A stretch of DNA of 64,000 nt from Leptospira hartskeerlii (GCF_002811475.1 NZ_NPDL01000003.1:442701-506700); one strand, 5' to 3'. Positions 17,618 through 29,055 are shown, numbered from the stretch's first letter. Numbers and translations: made by a program. The notes: generated by a model not told the origin, from the letters alone.

Positions 17618-18097
17618 TCAAACTTCCGCCTCTTCAGAAGAGGGTTTGATCAGATCTTTCACGCCGTGCAGTATGGCGGACATGTTCCTTCTCTCTCTTT
17701 TTCTCTTTTTATCCAGTCCATGTTTGTTCAAAGCGATTTCTATAGCGATCTGCAACTCTTTAGTCTGAAAAGGTTTTAGCAGATATCCGTAAGGCCTTGT
17801 AGGTTTGCTGCGAAGAAGAGTAGACTCATCCGCGTAAGCTGTAAGATAGATCACAGGAAGATCCATCTTATCCAAAATTTCTTGGACAGTTTCTATTCCG
17901 TCGTAATTCCCTCTGGACAACATAATATCCATGAGAAGAAGGTCCGGTTTATCTAAATAAACTTTCCTTAATGCTTCATTTCCTGTAGAAGCGATGCTTA
18001 CAAAATCATAACCAAGATCGGACAATTTGCTGAGTATATCCTTGGCGACTATGCTCTCGTCCTCTACGATCAGTATTTTTGCTTCGCTGGAGATCAT
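17618..18097 (-). CDS. Single-receiver response regulator
   Basis: This 159-residue protein consists of one receiver domain (ILIVEDESIVAKDI; acceptor Asp in LLLMDIMLSRGNYDG; LLKPFQTKEL) and a basic 35-residue tail. It is clearly similar to the receiver of the neighbour at 16805-17566, suggesting duplication. There is no output domain, so it may act by protein contact or as a phosphate sink. It overlaps the upstream kinase gene by 4 bases. Confidence 0.88.
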   Translation of the reverse strand: MISSEAKILIVEDESIVAKDILSKLSDLGYDFVSIASTGNEALRKVYLDKPDLLLMDIMLSRGNYDGIETVQEILDKMDLPVIYLTAYADESTLLRSKPTRPYGYLLKPFQTKELQIAIEIALNKHGLDKKRKRERRNMSAILHGVKDLIKPSSEEAEV

Positions 18098-19284
18098 TTT
18101 CGGACTCGGCTCCTTTCTCGAAAGACTAAGGTGAACTTAGTCCCCTTGCTCCGATCCAAGATCAAACTTCCGTCTATTTGATGGGTCAAAGTGTTAACCA
18201 ATTGTAAACCCAAAGAATCGGTTTGTCGATAGTCAATTTCTTCCGGAAAACCTACCCCGTCATCTTCTACAGTCAAAGAATACTCCTCGTATTTTGACGT
18301 AATAGAGATTTGGATCGTTCCCTCTTCCCTGTTCTTAAATCCGTATTTTAATGAATTGGTGACCAGCTCCGTTACGATCAATCCGCAATGGATCGCAGTA
18401 TCCAATGTTAGATGAACGGATTCGGCATGTATTTCGAATCGTATCCTGGAATTAACTCTGTAGGTTCTCAGAAGGTTTGTAACCAAACTGTTTAAATATT
18501 CCTGGAAGTCCGTATGTGCCAGATCCTCGTTTTGGTATAATAACTCATGGATCAGAGCGATTGATTTGATCCTAGACTGGCAATCTTGGAACATTTCCAA
18601 AGACTTACGATCCGTTATATAGTTTCCTTGCAGACTTAAGATACTGGAAACAATTTGTAGATTGTTCTTAACCCTATGATGAATTTCCCTGAGTAAGACT
18701 TCCTTCTCTTTTAAGGAAGCCGTTAACGCCTCCTCAGCTCTTTTTCGTTCTGCTATCTCGGTCATCAACTCATTGTTGACTCTATGTAGTTCGAAAGTCC
18801 TTTCTTCTACTCTTATTTCCAATTCATCATGGCTTTGTCTTAGAAGTTCTTCCTGGATCCGTAATATTTTGTTTTTCTTATGTAGGTCCACGAACACGGA
18901 AGCTTTTGATCTTAAGATCTCCGGCGCAGTCGGTTTAACCAAGAAGTCAACCGCTCCCAAAGAATATCCTTTGAACATTCCAGTTTCGTTATTTGCATAA
19001 GCGGTGAGAAAAATGATCGGGATCTTGGCACATTTTTCCCTTTGCCGGATCAATGCTGCAGCTTCGAATCCGTCCATTCCGGGCATTCTTACGTCCATGA
19101 AGATCAATGCTACTTCGTCAGGTTCGTCTAGAAGTGCCTTCAATGCTTCTTCTCCTGAACCCGCTTTGATCAAATTCAATTCAGGGCTCTTAAGAATATG
19201 CTCCATTACCTGCAAATTATCTGCATGGTCGTCTACGAGTAAAATACTCACTTTCATTGGCTGTTCCATATCTTCTACCTGCAC
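18094..19284 (-). CDS. Receiver-histidine kinase of the HisKA_2 type
   Basis: This 396-residue protein has an N-terminal receiver ([31 protein letters not shown]), a coiled-coil linker, then a HisKA_2 dimerisation domain with [18 protein letters not shown] (phospho-acceptor histidine) and a HATPase domain ([30 protein letters not shown]). No membrane segment is seen. The listed start is GTG at 19284, overlapping the upstream giant kinase by 10 bases; ATG codons at 19269 or 19257 are possible alternatives. It is probably phosphorylated by, or phosphorylates, its operon partners. Confidence 0.88.
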   Translation of the reverse strand: MQVEDMEQPMKVSILLVDDHADNLQVMEHILKSPELNLIKAGSGEEALKALLDEPDEVALIFMDVRMPGMDGFEAAALIRQREKCAKIPIIFLTAYANNETGMFKGYSLGAVDFLVKPTAPEILRSKASVFVDLHKKNKILRIQEELLRQSHDELEIRVEERTFELHRVNNELMTEIAERKRAEEALTASLKEKEVLLREIHHRVKNNLQIVSSILSLQGNYITDRKSLEMFQDCQSRIKSIALIHELLYQNEDLAHTDFQEYLNSLVTNLLRTYRVNSRIRFEIHAESVHLTLDTAIHCGLIVTELVTNSLKYGFKNREEGTIQISITSKYEEYSLTVEDDGVGFPEEIDYRQTDSLGLQLVNTLTHQIDGSLILDRSKGTKFTLVFRERSRVRK

Positions 19285-22200
19285 AACAACACCCGAAGCA
19301 GAGAAAGCAAATGGTCCACACTGACCGGCTTAGTTATATATTCTGTCGCGCCGGCCTCTATACATTTTTCACGGTCCCCTTTCATCGCTTTTGCCGTAAG
19401 CGCTAAAATAGGCAGATTTACAAATTCAGTCTTAGAACGGATCACTTTCATTGCTTCGTATCCGTCCATATCCGGCATCATTACATCCATAAGAACGATC
19501 TCTATATCCGGATTCTTTTCCAAAATATTAATTCCGTCTAACGCATTCTCCGCATAATGTATTTTCATTTTATGTAATTCCAACATACTCGTTAACGCGA
19601 ATATATTCCTTACATCGTCATCTACGATCAGAACCTTATGGCCTTCTAGAGAATATGTATCTCCCGACTTAGAAACCGATTCAGGTTCATGCAAATGAAT
19701 CTTGATCTCTTCGAGTGAAGTTGCATAAGAATTTACAAATTTCAGAATATTCGAACCATTAAAGGATAGAAGTTTCTGAAAATTTTCAGGTCCATTCTGC
19801 TCGTCCGAATAGAATAGTATCAATGTTCTCTCCGGATCTAATAAATTAATCTTAGAAACCAGATCGGTAACGGACATATCCTGAAATTTACTCCCGATAA
19901 GAATACAATCCGGGATTTCTTTTTTTAGAATGTCTAAAACTTCCTGACCGGACTCTATATTCTTCAGTACGAGATCCTTGGAGGTAAGTTTTTCCTCTAG
20001 GAATTTAAAATGTTCCTTCTCTATTCCACAAACATAAACTGTTTTATCTATTTTATGTAAGTAGGTTTTGATCTTCTCGAATGCCTCGTTTAAGGATTCT
20101 ATTCCGACCGGCTTTCTCAAATGTGAGATTGCTCCGATCTCTAAACTCCTTCTCCAATCGTTCTCTCCGGAAAGCACATGGACAGGAAGTTGCCTGAGTT
20201 TAGGATTTCGTTTCAACCAATTTAAGATCAAACTTCCATCCATATCAGAGAGTTGGACGTCCAACAAGACTGCATTAAAAGAAGATTCTTGTAATGCAGA
20301 GATCCCACTTTTTCCATCCAAGGCAACTGTTCCCTTGAACCCGTTACTCTTAGCGATCTCCAAAAGAGACTTCGCAAATGTTTCATCTTCCTCTATAATC
20401 AAAACCTTTTCTTTGGATTCGTTTTGAGTTTCATCCTCTAAAACTCTTCGCGTGGCTTTGATCTTACTTCTTACATAGGAATCATTTGAACCGGAAGAAT
20501 CATTATCAGGATTCTCAGACCATTTGATCGAATCAGGCTCGATAGGATTTTCTTCCACTTGGATATAATCCATTGGAAGGTATAAGGTGAACTTACTCCC
20601 AACCTCAGGTTCACTTTCCAATTTTAATTCTCCACCTAAGATTCGAGTGATCTCTTTGCTAATGGAAAGCCCAAGTCCAGTTCCTCCATATTTTCTGCTA
20701 GTGCTTCCGTCCGCTTGTCGGAAGGCTTCGAAGATCAGACCTTGTTTTTCGGCAGAAATACCAATTCCAGTATCAATCACGGAGAATGCGATCACACTAC
20801 CTCCTTGGTTTAAGATCTTATGATCCTTACTCCAGCCTGCAGAAGAAGATTCTATTCTAAGCTTCACGCCACCTTTATGAGTAAATTTGAATGCATTAGA
20901 AAGAAGGTTCTGGAGAATCTGCTGCAATCTTTGCAAGTCAGTAGTGATCCTAGAAGGAAGTTCGGGATCTATTTCCACTTGGAATTTCAAGTCCTTATTC
21001 CTTGCAGTTTCTCTAAAAGAACGATCTAAATATCCTCCCAATTCTTCAATAGAAACAGAATCCAGATCCACACTCATCTTACCGGACTCAATTTTAGAAA
21101 GATCTAATATATCGTTAATCAACTGTAATAGATCGTTTCCTGAACTATGGATAGTTTTTGCATATTCAGTCTGTTTTTCAGATAAGTTTCGACTCTCATT
21201 ATCATACAATAATCGAGATAGGATCAGCATATTGTTCAACGGAGTTCTCAACTCGTGTGACATGTTTGCCAAAAACTCCGATTTGTATCTGGAAGTAAGC
21301 GCAAGCTGGCGGGCCTTTTCTTCCAGGGAATGTCTGGCCTGTTCTACTTCTCTATTCTTTCTTTCTACCTCACTGTTCTTTTTGGCGAGTAGTCTTGCTT
21401 TCTCTTCTAATTCTTCGTTCTTTTCCTGCAACTCCTCCCTTTGGTCCTTAAGCATATCCTCGGACGCCTTTAGGGATTTGGCTTGTTCTTCCAATCGTTG
21501 GTTGGTATTGGTCAATTCTTCTTGTCGTCCTTGTAACTCTTCTGTCAGAGTTTGAGATTGGATCAGAAGTTCTTCCGTCCTCATCCCTGCAGCAATTGTA
21601 TTCAATACGATCCCGATACTTTCAGTCAACTGATCCAAAAAATTCAAATGGATCGGAGTGAAGTTTGAGAAGGATGCAAGCTCTATCACTGCCTTCACTT
21701 CTCCCTCGAATAACACCGGTAAGACGACTATATTGATCGGAGGAGCTTCTCCTAAAGCCGAATTGATCATGATATAGCTGGAAGGGACATGTGTAACGAG
21801 TATCCTTTCTTTTTCCAGGAAACATTGACCGATCAGACCTTCTCCAGGATAGAAACGGTTCGATAGGTTTTTCCTTTCTTGGTAGGCGTAACTTACTAGT
21901 AGTTTGAGTAATGGACCTTCTTCTACATTTTCAGTAATGAAGAATGCGCCATGTTGTGCGGAAACAAGTGGAGCAAGTTCGGACAAAATCAATTTGCTTA
22001 CGTTGACTAAATTCCTTTGTCCTTGTAATAATCTTGTGAATTTTGCTAGGTTCGTTTTTAACCAGTCTTGCTCCGTATTGATCCGAGTAGTTTCCCTTAA
22101 GTTTCGGATCATTTCGTTAATATTATCCGATAAGGCTGCCACCTCTCCAGCAGCTTGGATGGTAACTGTTCGAGATAGATCACCTTTGGTCACACCTGTT

Positions 22201-25200
22201 GCCACTTCCGCGATCGCTCTCACCTGAGTGGTCAAGTTAGAAGCGAGCTGGTTCACGTTATCCGTAAGGTTTCTCCAAAGACCCGCGGCACCTGGCACAC
22301 TTGCTTGGCCTCCCAATCTTCCTTCGATACCCACTTCTTTTGCAACCGTGGTCACCTGGTCTCCGAAAAGCCCCAAGGTATCGATCATGTCGTTAATCGT
22401 ATCCGAGAGTTCTGCGATCTCTCCTTTTGCTTCTAAATATAACTTTTTCTTTAAGTCCCCGTTTGCAACGGAAGTTACTACTTTGGCGATGCCCCTTACT
22501 TGCGTGGTAAGATTGTTCGCCATGAAGTTCACACTATCTGTAAGATCCTTCCAGATACCTGCAACCCCTTGCACATTTGCCTGTCCGCCCAGTTTACCTT
22601 CTGTTCCCACCTCTCGAGCAACCCTGGTTACCTCGGAAGCAAATGAGTTCAACTGGTCCACCATCGTGTTGATGGTATCCTTCAGTTCAAGGATCTCTCC
22701 TTTAACATCCACCGTGATCTTCTTGGATAAGTCACCCCGAGCAACCGCTGTAGTAACTTCGGCAATATTACGCACCTGACCTGTAAGGTTGGATGCCATT
22801 GAGTTCACACTATCCGTTAAGTCTTTCCAAGTTCCTGCAACTCCTCGAACGTCCGCCTGACCACCTAACTCTCCTTCTGTTCCCACTTCTCGAGCAACCC
22901 GGGTTACCTCGGAAGCGAATGAGTTCAACTGGTCCACCATCGTGTTGATGGTATCCTTCAACTCAAGGATCTCTCCCTTAACATCCACCGTGATCTTCTT
23001 AGATAAGTCACCTCGAGCAACTGCTGTAGTAACTTCGGCAATATTACGCACCTGACCTGTGAGGTTAGACGCCATTGAGTTTACACTATCTGTTAAGTCT
23101 TTCCAAGTTCCTGCAACTCCTCGAACATCCGCTTGTCCACCAAGTTTACCTTCTGTTCCCACCTCTTTCGCAACCCGGGTTACCTCGGATGCGAAGGAGT
23201 TCAACTGGTCCACCATCGTATTGATCGTGTTTTTAAGTTCTAAGATTTCTCCCTTAACATCCACAGTGATCTTCTTGGATAAGTCACCGGTCGCAACTGC
23301 CTTGGTAACTTCCGCGATATCACGCACTTGGCCGGTCAAGTTACCGGCCATAAAGTTCACACTATCCGTTAAGTCTTTCCAAGTTCCTGCAACTCCTCGA
23401 ACGTCCGCTTGTCCACCAAGCTTACCCTCTGCCCCTACCTCTCGCGCAACCCTCGTTACCTCGGAAGCGAATGAATTCAACTGGTCCACCATCGTATTGA
23501 TTGTGTTTTTGAGTTCTAAGATCTCTCCCTTAACATCCACCGTGATCTTTTTGGATAAATCTCCGTTCGCTACTGCTGTAGTAACTTCGGCAATATTACG
23601 CACCTGACCTGTAAGGTTGGATGCCATCGAGTTAACACTATCTGTTAAGTCTTTCCAAGTTCCCGCAACACCCTGAACGTCCGCCTGCCCACCTAACTCT
23701 CCTTCTGTTCCCACCTCTCGCGCAACCCTCGTTACCTCGGATGCGAATGAGTTTAGCTGGTCCACCATCGTGTTGATGGTCACTTTCAGTTCTAGGATCT
23801 CTCCCTTAACATCCACTGTGATCTTCTTGGATAAGTCACCCCGAGCAACCGCTGTAGTAACTTCGGCAATATTACGCACCTGACCTGTTAGGTTGGATGC
23901 CATTGAGTTCACACTATCTGTTAAATCCTTCCAAGTTCCCGCAACTCCTCGAACATTTGCTTGACCACCCAGTTTACCTTCTGTTCCTACCTCTCGAGCA
24001 ACCCTGGTTACCTCGGAAGCGAATGAGTTCAACTGGTCCACCATCGTGTTGATAGTATCCTTCAGTTCGAGGATCTCTCCCTTAACATCCACCGTGATCT
24101 TCTTGGATAAGTCACCGGTTGCCACTGCTGTAGTAACTTCGGCAATATTACGCACCTGACCCGTAAGGTTGGATGCCATCGAATTCACACTATCCGTTAA
24201 GTCTTTCCAAGTTCCCGCTACCCCCTGTACGTCTGCTTGTCCACCAAGTTTACCTTCTGTTCCCACTTCTCGAGCAACCCTGGTTACCTCGGAAGCGAAG
24301 GAGTTCAACTGGTCCACCATCGTGTTGATGGTATCCTTCAGTTCAAGGATCTCTCCCTTAACATCCACCGTGATCTTCTTGGATAAGTCTCCTCGAGCAA
24401 CTGCTGTAGTAACTTCGGCAATATTACGCACCTGACCCGTAAGATTAGATGCCATTGAGTTCACACTATCCGTTAAGTCTTTCCAAGTTCCCGCAACTCC
24501 CTGTACGTCCGCCTGGCCACCTAACTCTCCTTCCGTTCCCACTTCTCGAGCAACCCGGGTTACCTCGGAAGCGAATGAGTTCAACTGGTCCACCATCGTG
24601 TTGATGGTATCCTTCAGTTCAAGGATCTCTCCCTTAACATCCACCGTGATTTTCTTGGATAAGTCTCCTCGAGCTACTGCTGTAGTAACTTCGGCAATAT
24701 TACGCACCTGACCCGTAAGGTTAGATGCCATTGAGTTCACGCTATCTGTTAAGTCTTTCCAAGTTCCCGCTACTCCTCGAACGTCCGCTTGTCCACCAAG
24801 TTTACCTTCTGTTCCCACCTCTTTCGCAACCCGGGTTACCTCGGATGCGAAGGAGTTCAACTGGTCCACCATCGTATTGATTGTGTTTTTGAGCTCTAAG
24901 ATCTCTCCCTTAACATCCACAGTGATCTTCTTGGATAAGTCACCGGTCGCAACTGCCTTAGTCACTTCCGCGATATCACGCACCTGACCTGTAAGGTTAG
25001 ACGCCATTGAGTTTACACTATCTGTTAAGTCTTTCCAAGTCCCCGCAACTCCTCGAACATCCGCCTGACCACCAAGTTTACCTTCTGTTCCCACCTCTTT
25101 CGCAACCCTCGTTACCTCGGAAGCGAATGAATTCAACTGGTCCACCATGATGTTCACAATCTTTGCGGTTCTAAAAAATTCTCCCTTAAGAGGTCTTCCA

Positions 25201-25601
25201 TCTATTTCCAAAGACATGTTTTGAGAAAGGTCACCGCCAGCAACAGCGCCGATCACCCTCATCACTTCCGTATTCGGTTGCACAAGATTTCCGATGAGAG
25301 AGTTGATTGAATTCATACAAATCCCCCAAGAACCTATAGAAGAAATACCGCTAACCCTTTGAGAAATTTTACCCTCTTGTCCAACTTCGTTACTGATCCT
25401 TTCAAACTCTTTGACCATTCTATCATTTTGGTCCATGATATCATTTATTAAGTCTGAAATTTTACCTGCGATCCCAACTTGGTCCAAAGGCATTCGTTTA
25501 GAAAAGTCCCCTCGTTTAAATGCAGTAAGAACTTCCAATAATTGTTTCGGATTTACAGAATCTTTATCTTGTTTGGGATCTATTGTTGGGGCATTCTTCA
25601 T
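19275..25601 (-). CDS. Giant soluble HAMP-array hybrid histidine kinase (group III / Nik1-like)
   Basis: The 2108 residues contain, in order: an N-terminal degenerate HAMP pair (1-158); eleven tandem 92-residue HAMP-type repeats (159-1170), nine nearly identical; a GAF domain (about 1195-1340); a coiled coil (1345-1435); HisKA with phospho-acceptor H1449 in [12 protein letters not shown]; HATPase (about 1550-1678, DTGIGIS and [10 protein letters not shown]); receiver 1 (about 1733-1848, D1781); a receiver-like domain lacking the acceptor Asp (about 1854-1970, [10 protein letters not shown]); and receiver 3 (about 1988-2106, D2039). No membrane segment or signal peptide is present. Tandem HAMP repeats of this sequence type are known from fungal osmosensing Nik1/Os-1 kinases. 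The signal sensed here is unknown. It is the first gene of a four-gene operon. Confidence 0.95.
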   Translation of the reverse strand: MKNAPTIDPKQDKDSVNPKQLLEVLTAFKRGDFSKRMPLDQVGIAGKISDLINDIMDQNDRMVKEFERISNEVGQEGKISQRVSGISSIGSWGICMNSINSLIGNLVQPNTEVMRVIGAVAGGDLSQNMSLEIDGRPLKGEFFRTAKIVNIMVDQLNSFASEVTRVAKEVGTEGKLGGQADVRGVAGTWKDLTDSVNSMASNLTGQVRDIAEVTKAVATGDLSKKITVDVKGEILELKNTINTMVDQLNSFASEVTRVAKEVGTEGKLGGQADVRGVAGTWKDLTDSVNSMASNLTGQVRNIAEVTTAVARGDLSKKITVDVKGEILELKDTINTMVDQLNSFASEVTRVAREVGTEGELGGQADVQGVAGTWKDLTDSVNSMASNLTGQVRNIAEVTTAVARGDLSKKITVDVKGEILELKDTINTMVDQLNSFASEVTRVAREVGTEGKLGGQADVQGVAGTWKDLTDSVNSMASNLTGQVRNIAEVTTAVATGDLSKKITVDVKGEILELKDTINTMVDQLNSFASEVTRVAREVGTEGKLGGQANVRGVAGTWKDLTDSVNSMASNLTGQVRNIAEVTTAVARGDLSKKITVDVKGEILELKVTINTMVDQLNSFASEVTRVAREVGTEGELGGQADVQGVAGTWKDLTDSVNSMASNLTGQVRNIAEVTTAVANGDLSKKITVDVKGEILELKNTINTMVDQLNSFASEVTRVAREVGAEGKLGGQADVRGVAGTWKDLTDSVNFMAGNLTGQVRDIAEVTKAVATGDLSKKITVDVKGEILELKNTINTMVDQLNSFASEVTRVAKEVGTEGKLGGQADVRGVAGTWKDLTDSVNSMASNLTGQVRNIAEVTTAVARGDLSKKITVDVKGEILELKDTINTMVDQLNSFASEVTRVAREVGTEGELGGQADVRGVAGTWKDLTDSVNSMASNLTGQVRNIAEVTTAVARGDLSKKITVDVKGEILELKDTINTMVDQLNSFASEVTRVAREVGTEGKLGGQANVQGVAGIWKDLTDSVNFMANNLTTQVRGIAKVVTSVANGDLKKKLYLEAKGEIAELSDTINDMIDTLGLFGDQVTTVAKEVGIEGRLGGQASVPGAAGLWRNLTDNVNQLASNLTTQVRAIAEVATGVTKGDLSRTVTIQAAGEVAALSDNINEMIRNLRETTRINTEQDWLKTNLAKFTRLLQGQRNLVNVSKLILSELAPLVSAQHGAFFITENVEEGPLLKLLVSYAYQERKNLSNRFYPGEGLIGQCFLEKERILVTHVPSSYIMINSALGEAPPINIVVLPVLFEGEVKAVIELASFSNFTPIHLNFLDQLTESIGIVLNTIAAGMRTEELLIQSQTLTEELQGRQEELTNTNQRLEEQAKSLKASEDMLKDQREELQEKNEELEEKARLLAKKNSEVERKNREVEQARHSLEEKARQLALTSRYKSEFLANMSHELRTPLNNMLILSRLLYDNESRNLSEKQTEYAKTIHSSGNDLLQLINDILDLSKIESGKMSVDLDSVSIEELGGYLDRSFRETARNKDLKFQVEIDPELPSRITTDLQRLQQILQNLLSNAFKFTHKGGVKLRIESSSAGWSKDHKILNQGGSVIAFSVIDTGIGISAEKQGLIFEAFRQADGSTSRKYGGTGLGLSISKEITRILGGELKLESEPEVGSKFTLYLPMDYIQVEENPIEPDSIKWSENPDNDSSGSNDSYVRSKIKATRRVLEDETQNESKEKVLIIEEDETFAKSLLEIAKSNGFKGTVALDGKSGISALQESSFNAVLLDVQLSDMDGSLILNWLKRNPKLRQLPVHVLSGENDWRRSLEIGAISHLRKPVGIESLNEAFEKIKTYLHKIDKTVYVCGIEKEHFKFLEEKLTSKDLVLKNIESGQEVLDILKKEIPDCILIGSKFQDMSVTDLVSKINLLDPERTLILFYSDEQNGPENFQKLLSFNGSNILKFVNSYATSLEEIKIHLHEPESVSKSGDTYSLEGHKVLIVDDDVRNIFALTSMLELHKMKIHYAENALDGINILEKNPDIEIVLMDVMMPDMDGYEAMKVIRSKTEFVNLPILALTAKAMKGDREKCIEAGATEYITKPVSVDHLLSLLRVLLCR
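22092..25127 (-). repeat. Eleven tandem 276-bp coding repeats (92-residue HAMP units)
   Basis: Eleven units of exactly 92 codons run head to tail. Units 1-9 (22644-25127) are almost identical in protein (units 2 and 8 are the same), while units 10 and 11 (22092-22643) are diverged. Differences fall at a few positions: K/R in VA[KR]EVG, K/E in EG[KE]LGG, R/Q in ADV[RQ]G, RDIAEVTK versus RNIAEVTT, and the T/R/N of AVA[TRN]GD. Near-identity at the DNA level makes the array prone to recombination and to assembly collapse. Confidence 0.97.
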
Positions 25602-25727
25602 AGCTGGACCTAAACCTATAATAAAAGGTTAATGCGCACGAAGGAGAATGATGACGTAAAATGCAGAGAATAACAACAATAATTATTTCATAAATACATC
25701 GTAGGGATTAAGTTAAACGAAGAATTT

Positions 25728-25752
25728 TTCTGTCACAAGAAATGTGACAGAA
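25728..25752. repeat. Perfect 10-bp inverted repeat upstream of the HAMP-array kinase
   Basis: TTCTGTCACA (25728-25737) and TGTGACAGAA (25743-25752) are perfect reverse complements around a 5-base AGAAA loop, about 127 bases upstream of the kinase start at 25601. No T-run follows on either strand, so an operator or mRNA hairpin is more likely than a terminator. The rest of the 195-bp gap shows nothing else clear. Confidence 0.7.
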
Positions 25753-25796
25753 TGAAAAGGATATTACAAAAACAAATTGTTCTTAAGTTTGTAAAT

Positions 25797-26429
25797 TTAT
25801 TCCAAAAGCTTATGATCGTAAGCGTAACGAACAAGTTCTTGTGTGGACTTCAAACTCATCTTCTCGAAAATTCTAGCTCTATATGTGTTTACAGTATTCA
25901 CACTCAAACCAAGATCCTCTGAAATAGATCGAACATTTTTGCCCTTTACTAAAAGCATGAGTATCTGAAACTCTCTTTCTGAAAGAGTTTCATGAGGAAG
26001 TCTATCGGAAGGTTTAGAAAGTTCCCTCACTAACATCTCAGTCGCTTCCGGACTAATATATCTAGCACCTTCTATCACCTTACGAACTGCGGAGATCAAC
26101 TCATCTCCAGCGCTTGCCTTAGTGATATAGCCGGATGCGCCTGCCTTTAATGCTCGGACTGCAAACCGATCCTCGGGATACATACTTAAGATGAGAACCC
26201 TAGTATCAGGAGAAAGTTTATGAACATATTTTAATATATCCAAGCCGCTCATCAGTGGCATATTTATATCTAGGATCAGCACTTGGACTGATTGGCCCGC
26301 AAGATAATCCAAAACCTGTTGTCCGTTTTCCGCCTCATAGACGATCTCTATATCTTCTTCTTCCGAAAGGATCTTTCTTAAACCTTCTCGGATCAATAAA
26401 TGATCATCAGCGATCAATGTGGAAATCAT
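25797..26429 (-). CDS. NarL/FixJ-type response regulator with LuxR HTH
   Basis: This 210-residue protein has a receiver (TLIADDHLLIREGL; acceptor in LILDINMPLMSGLD; ITKASAGDE) and a C-terminal LuxR-type helix-turn-helix (LSEREFQILMLLVKGKNVRS; LSVNTVNTYRARIFEKM). Length and layout are those of NarL regulators. It overlaps the sensor kinase gene at 26426-27784 by 4 bases (ATGA), so the two form a cognate pair. Targets are unknown. Confidence 0.93.
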   Translation of the reverse strand: MISTLIADDHLLIREGLRKILSEEEDIEIVYEAENGQQVLDYLAGQSVQVLILDINMPLMSGLDILKYVHKLSPDTRVLILSMYPEDRFAVRALKAGASGYITKASAGDELISAVRKVIEGARYISPEATEMLVRELSKPSDRLPHETLSEREFQILMLLVKGKNVRSISEDLGLSVNTVNTYRARIFEKMSLKSTQELVRYAYDHKLLE

Positions 26430-27784
26430 GGGAAATCCTCCTTATTTCGATTTGAGATTGGTATTTTTACGATCACACTTGTGCCTTTTTCGGAGCCGCC
26501 AGTGATGGAAACTTCTCCTCCCAATACGACTGCTCTTTCTCTCATTCCGATCAGTCCAAGAGACTTAGATTGATTCATCTTTTTAGGATCTATTCCGATC
26601 CCATTGTCTTGGATTTTTAGTATCAGGAACTGGCCTTCTTCCAAACAAGAAACATGTATGGAACTCGCTTTGGAATGTCTGGCTGCGTTAGTCAATGCTT
26701 CTTGAAAAATGCGGAATAATGCAATGGATGGATCTTTTTCTAAGAATAGAATTCCGGCAGGGATCTTGATTTCGCAGCGAATTCCGGTCCTTTTTTCGAA
26801 ATCTTTGGCATACCATTCAATTCCTTCCAATAATCCCAAATCCTCCAAGATCAAAGGTCTGAGTTCAGTTGCGATCCTCTGCACGGATTCGATACCTGAG
26901 TCTGCTACCTTAATCATAGATAAAAGTTCCGATACTAATTTGGAGTCAGAACCTTTAGATTTTTGAAAATTATTTTTTAATAATGTAAGATCTATTTTAA
27001 GAACAGTTAATAATTGCCCCAACTCGTCGTGGACTTCCCTTGCAACTAATAACCTTTCTTCTTCCCTTACTTCCTGTAATCTGGCGGATAATGCTCTTAA
27101 CTGTTCCCCTGAAGTCTTGAGATGGTTTTCCGCATCTCTTCTTTCGAATACCCTTCCTATCTGAGAACTAATATGAGAAACAGCTTCGAAAAAAGAAGGA
27201 TCCGTGGCTTTATTCCCGGAATAAAATTCCAAAACGCCCACTAGATTTTCTTTCACTAAGATAGGAATTCCGATCGCAGCCTCGATCCCAGCTTTGCGAG
27301 AAAGTTCTTTTAGTTCTCCTTTTAAATAAGAAGGAAAATTCTCTAGTAGGATCGGTTTTCTCCCACTTCTGACTCGTTCCGAAAGAATAGATTCTTCTTT
27401 TTTAGATCTAGTCCTTAATAAATTTCTAAACTCTTTTAGGAATGTTTCTTCTCTGAAAAAGGAGATGGAAGAATATTCCGGTTTTTCGGATTCTTCCAAC
27501 ACTAAACATACGAGGCCTAATTTCCAGTCTGCAATCGCGCATATCCGATCTACCGAAAATTGCAGAACGGATTCAACATCATTTGCTTCGTTTGCAGCGG
27601 TTGCGACTTGTTGTAGAAGATTTAAAACCGAGATCTTTTTTAAAAGTTCGTCTTTTGTATTTTGATCTTCTTGATTAGATCTATCAATCGGATCTTCTTT
27701 AGAAAATCCTTCTGATTCGCGAGGGAAAGGTTCGGAGAATGAACCGTAATTCGGCTCTTGGTCGATATTCGAAAAGCCTTGCAC
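26426..27784 (-). CDS. NarL-type sensor histidine kinase with GAF domain
   Basis: The 452 residues comprise a polar N-terminus, a GAF domain (about 55-215: LLQQVATAANEANDVESVLQ to LVGVLEFYSGN), a coiled-coil linker, a HisKA_3 dimerisation domain with the acceptor histidine in REVHDELGQLLTVLK, and a HATPase domain (FRIFQEALTNAARHS; IQDNGIGID; LGLIGMRERA). No membrane segment is visible, so sensing is cytoplasmic. The start appears to be GTG at 27784. It is coupled to the NarL regulator gene downstream. Confidence 0.9.
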   Translation of the reverse strand: MQGFSNIDQEPNYGSFSEPFPRESEGFSKEDPIDRSNQEDQNTKDELLKKISVLNLLQQVATAANEANDVESVLQFSVDRICAIADWKLGLVCLVLEESEKPEYSSISFFREETFLKEFRNLLRTRSKKEESILSERVRSGRKPILLENFPSYLKGELKELSRKAGIEAAIGIPILVKENLVGVLEFYSGNKATDPSFFEAVSHISSQIGRVFERRDAENHLKTSGEQLRALSARLQEVREEERLLVAREVHDELGQLLTVLKIDLTLLKNNFQKSKGSDSKLVSELLSMIKVADSGIESVQRIATELRPLILEDLGLLEGIEWYAKDFEKRTGIRCEIKIPAGILFLEKDPSIALFRIFQEALTNAARHSKASSIHVSCLEEGQFLILKIQDNGIGIDPKKMNQSKSLGLIGMRERAVVLGGEVSITGGSEKGTSVIVKIPISNRNKEDFP

Positions 27785-27906
27785 CCCGCGATTATCTAAT
27801 TAAAATTATCATCTTTCAATCTGTTTTTTCACCTAACAGCGAAGAAAAAGAAAATAGTAATACATTAGATTAAAAGTTTTAGAGAGATAGATACAGTAGA
27901 ATATTC

Positions 27907-29055
27907 CTATTTTTTAAAGAATAAACGGATATATGAGGGCTTTATCTCTTGCCCGGAAAACTCCATACCGAAATCTTCCTTTCTTTCCCTAAGCTTCTGA
28001 TACAAAGCTCCGCCGTTATATAATGCTTCTATTTCTAAAACAATCCCATTATTCGGATTAGAGCCCGAAGTTTCACTAACCCGATTGACTCCTTGGATGG
28101 TTCGAATAATCCCTTGTACATCCTTATCCAAATAATCGTCATAACTCAGACCTTCTATTTTGATACGGATCAGATTTCCAGGTTTCCATTTATCGGAGAT
28201 CTGTTCCTTGATCTTTGGATATGCTTTTTCCACTGACCTTTTGATAGATTCTTGGATGCCGGTATTAGGATTGATATGAGGAGAAACTCCGGAAGAATTA
28301 TCTGCTGCGATGATTCGAGCAGTATTTACGTCAAAAATTTTGAATCTAAGAACGGATTGGTACGAATGAAGTCCAGTATCTTCTATTCTTCCCAAGTCTG
28401 TGACCTCTGTTTGACCCACGAGCAAGATCTGAGCCTCAGATTCACTAGCCAAAGATAATATTCTATCTTCAAAGGAATATTCCGAAAAGAGGCTTGAGTC
28501 CTTGTTTCCTTCCTTAAAAAGAACACGATAAAATTGTTTTTTGTCCAAAAAGTCGAAGTCTGAAAAGATCCTTACTATCTCATTCTCAGTGATCCCGACT
28601 TTCTCTTTTACATTTTGTTTTCCTAATATTTTTTCTTCTATGAATACTAAAAACTTAGGCTTTCCTATGTCCTTGTATCTTTCTCTCAAAGCGTCCCGGA
28701 CTGCTTTTTGGTTCACCTTACCCTTAGCGTCTATTTCCAAAACACCTGTTGCCAATTTTCGAGTAGGACCAACTTTAGAATATTCTAATACAAATCCTTC
28801 TACAGAAGAGTTTACGACACTATCCTTCAATTTGGCGTTGATTACTTGGGTAGATCCTTGTATCAATTCTCCGAGTCCATTCTCCAAAATTTTTCGTTTA
28901 GCGTTTAATTCTAATTCTTCCTCAGTTTTTCCCTGGACGTTTTGTACATAGACAAACTCATCCTTAGGATCTTTTACGGAAGAAAGGCAGGAAATCAAAA
29001 ATGCAAAGGTTAAAAAAAAGAAAAAGTAGATAAGTTTGGAGAAGCTAAATTTCAT
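27907..29055 (-). CDS. Predicted lipoprotein, FlgT/LPP20-like features, function unknown
   Basis: The 382 residues start with a signal sequence ending in a spirochaetal lipobox (FAFLISC, lipidated C23). The early mature part (VQGKTEEELELNAKRKILENGLGELIQGSTQV) resembles the N-terminal domain of FlgT/LPP20-like envelope proteins, in which an ageing-A helix precedes a short beta strand. Later regions contain LLVGQTEVTDLGRI and an RIKIEGLSYDDYLD segment. The FlgT likeness is a weak visual match only. It has no operon partner: OsmC ends 93 bases away, downstream of its own promoter. Confidence 0.75.
   Translation of the reverse strand: MKFSFSKLIYFFFFLTFAFLISCLSSVKDPKDEFVYVQNVQGKTEEELELNAKRKILENGLGELIQGSTQVINAKLKDSVVNSSVEGFVLEYSKVGPTRKLATGVLEIDAKGKVNQKAVRDALRERYKDIGKPKFLVFIEEKILGKQNVKEKVGITENEIVRIFSDFDFLDKKQFYRVLFKEGNKDSSLFSEYSFEDRILSLASESEAQILLVGQTEVTDLGRIEDTGLHSYQSVLRFKIFDVNTARIIAADNSSGVSPHINPNTGIQESIKRSVEKAYPKIKEQISDKWKPGNLIRIKIEGLSYDDYLDKDVQGIIRTIQGVNRVSETSGSNPNNGIVLEIEALYNGGALYQKLRERKEDFGMEFSGQEIKPSYIRLFFKK

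Noticed and set aside
17504..17779. Small plus-strand frame between two response regulator genes
   Set aside because: It overlaps both regulator genes in antisense and has no family features.
22228..23607. Long open frames antisense to the HAMP-array kinase
   Set aside because: They repeat with the same 276-bp period as the kinase and have no ribosome site; they are shadows of the repeat composition.
22092..25127. CRISPR-like tandem array
   Set aside because: The 276-bp units abut with no spacers and are continuous codons of a kinase, so this is a protein repeat.
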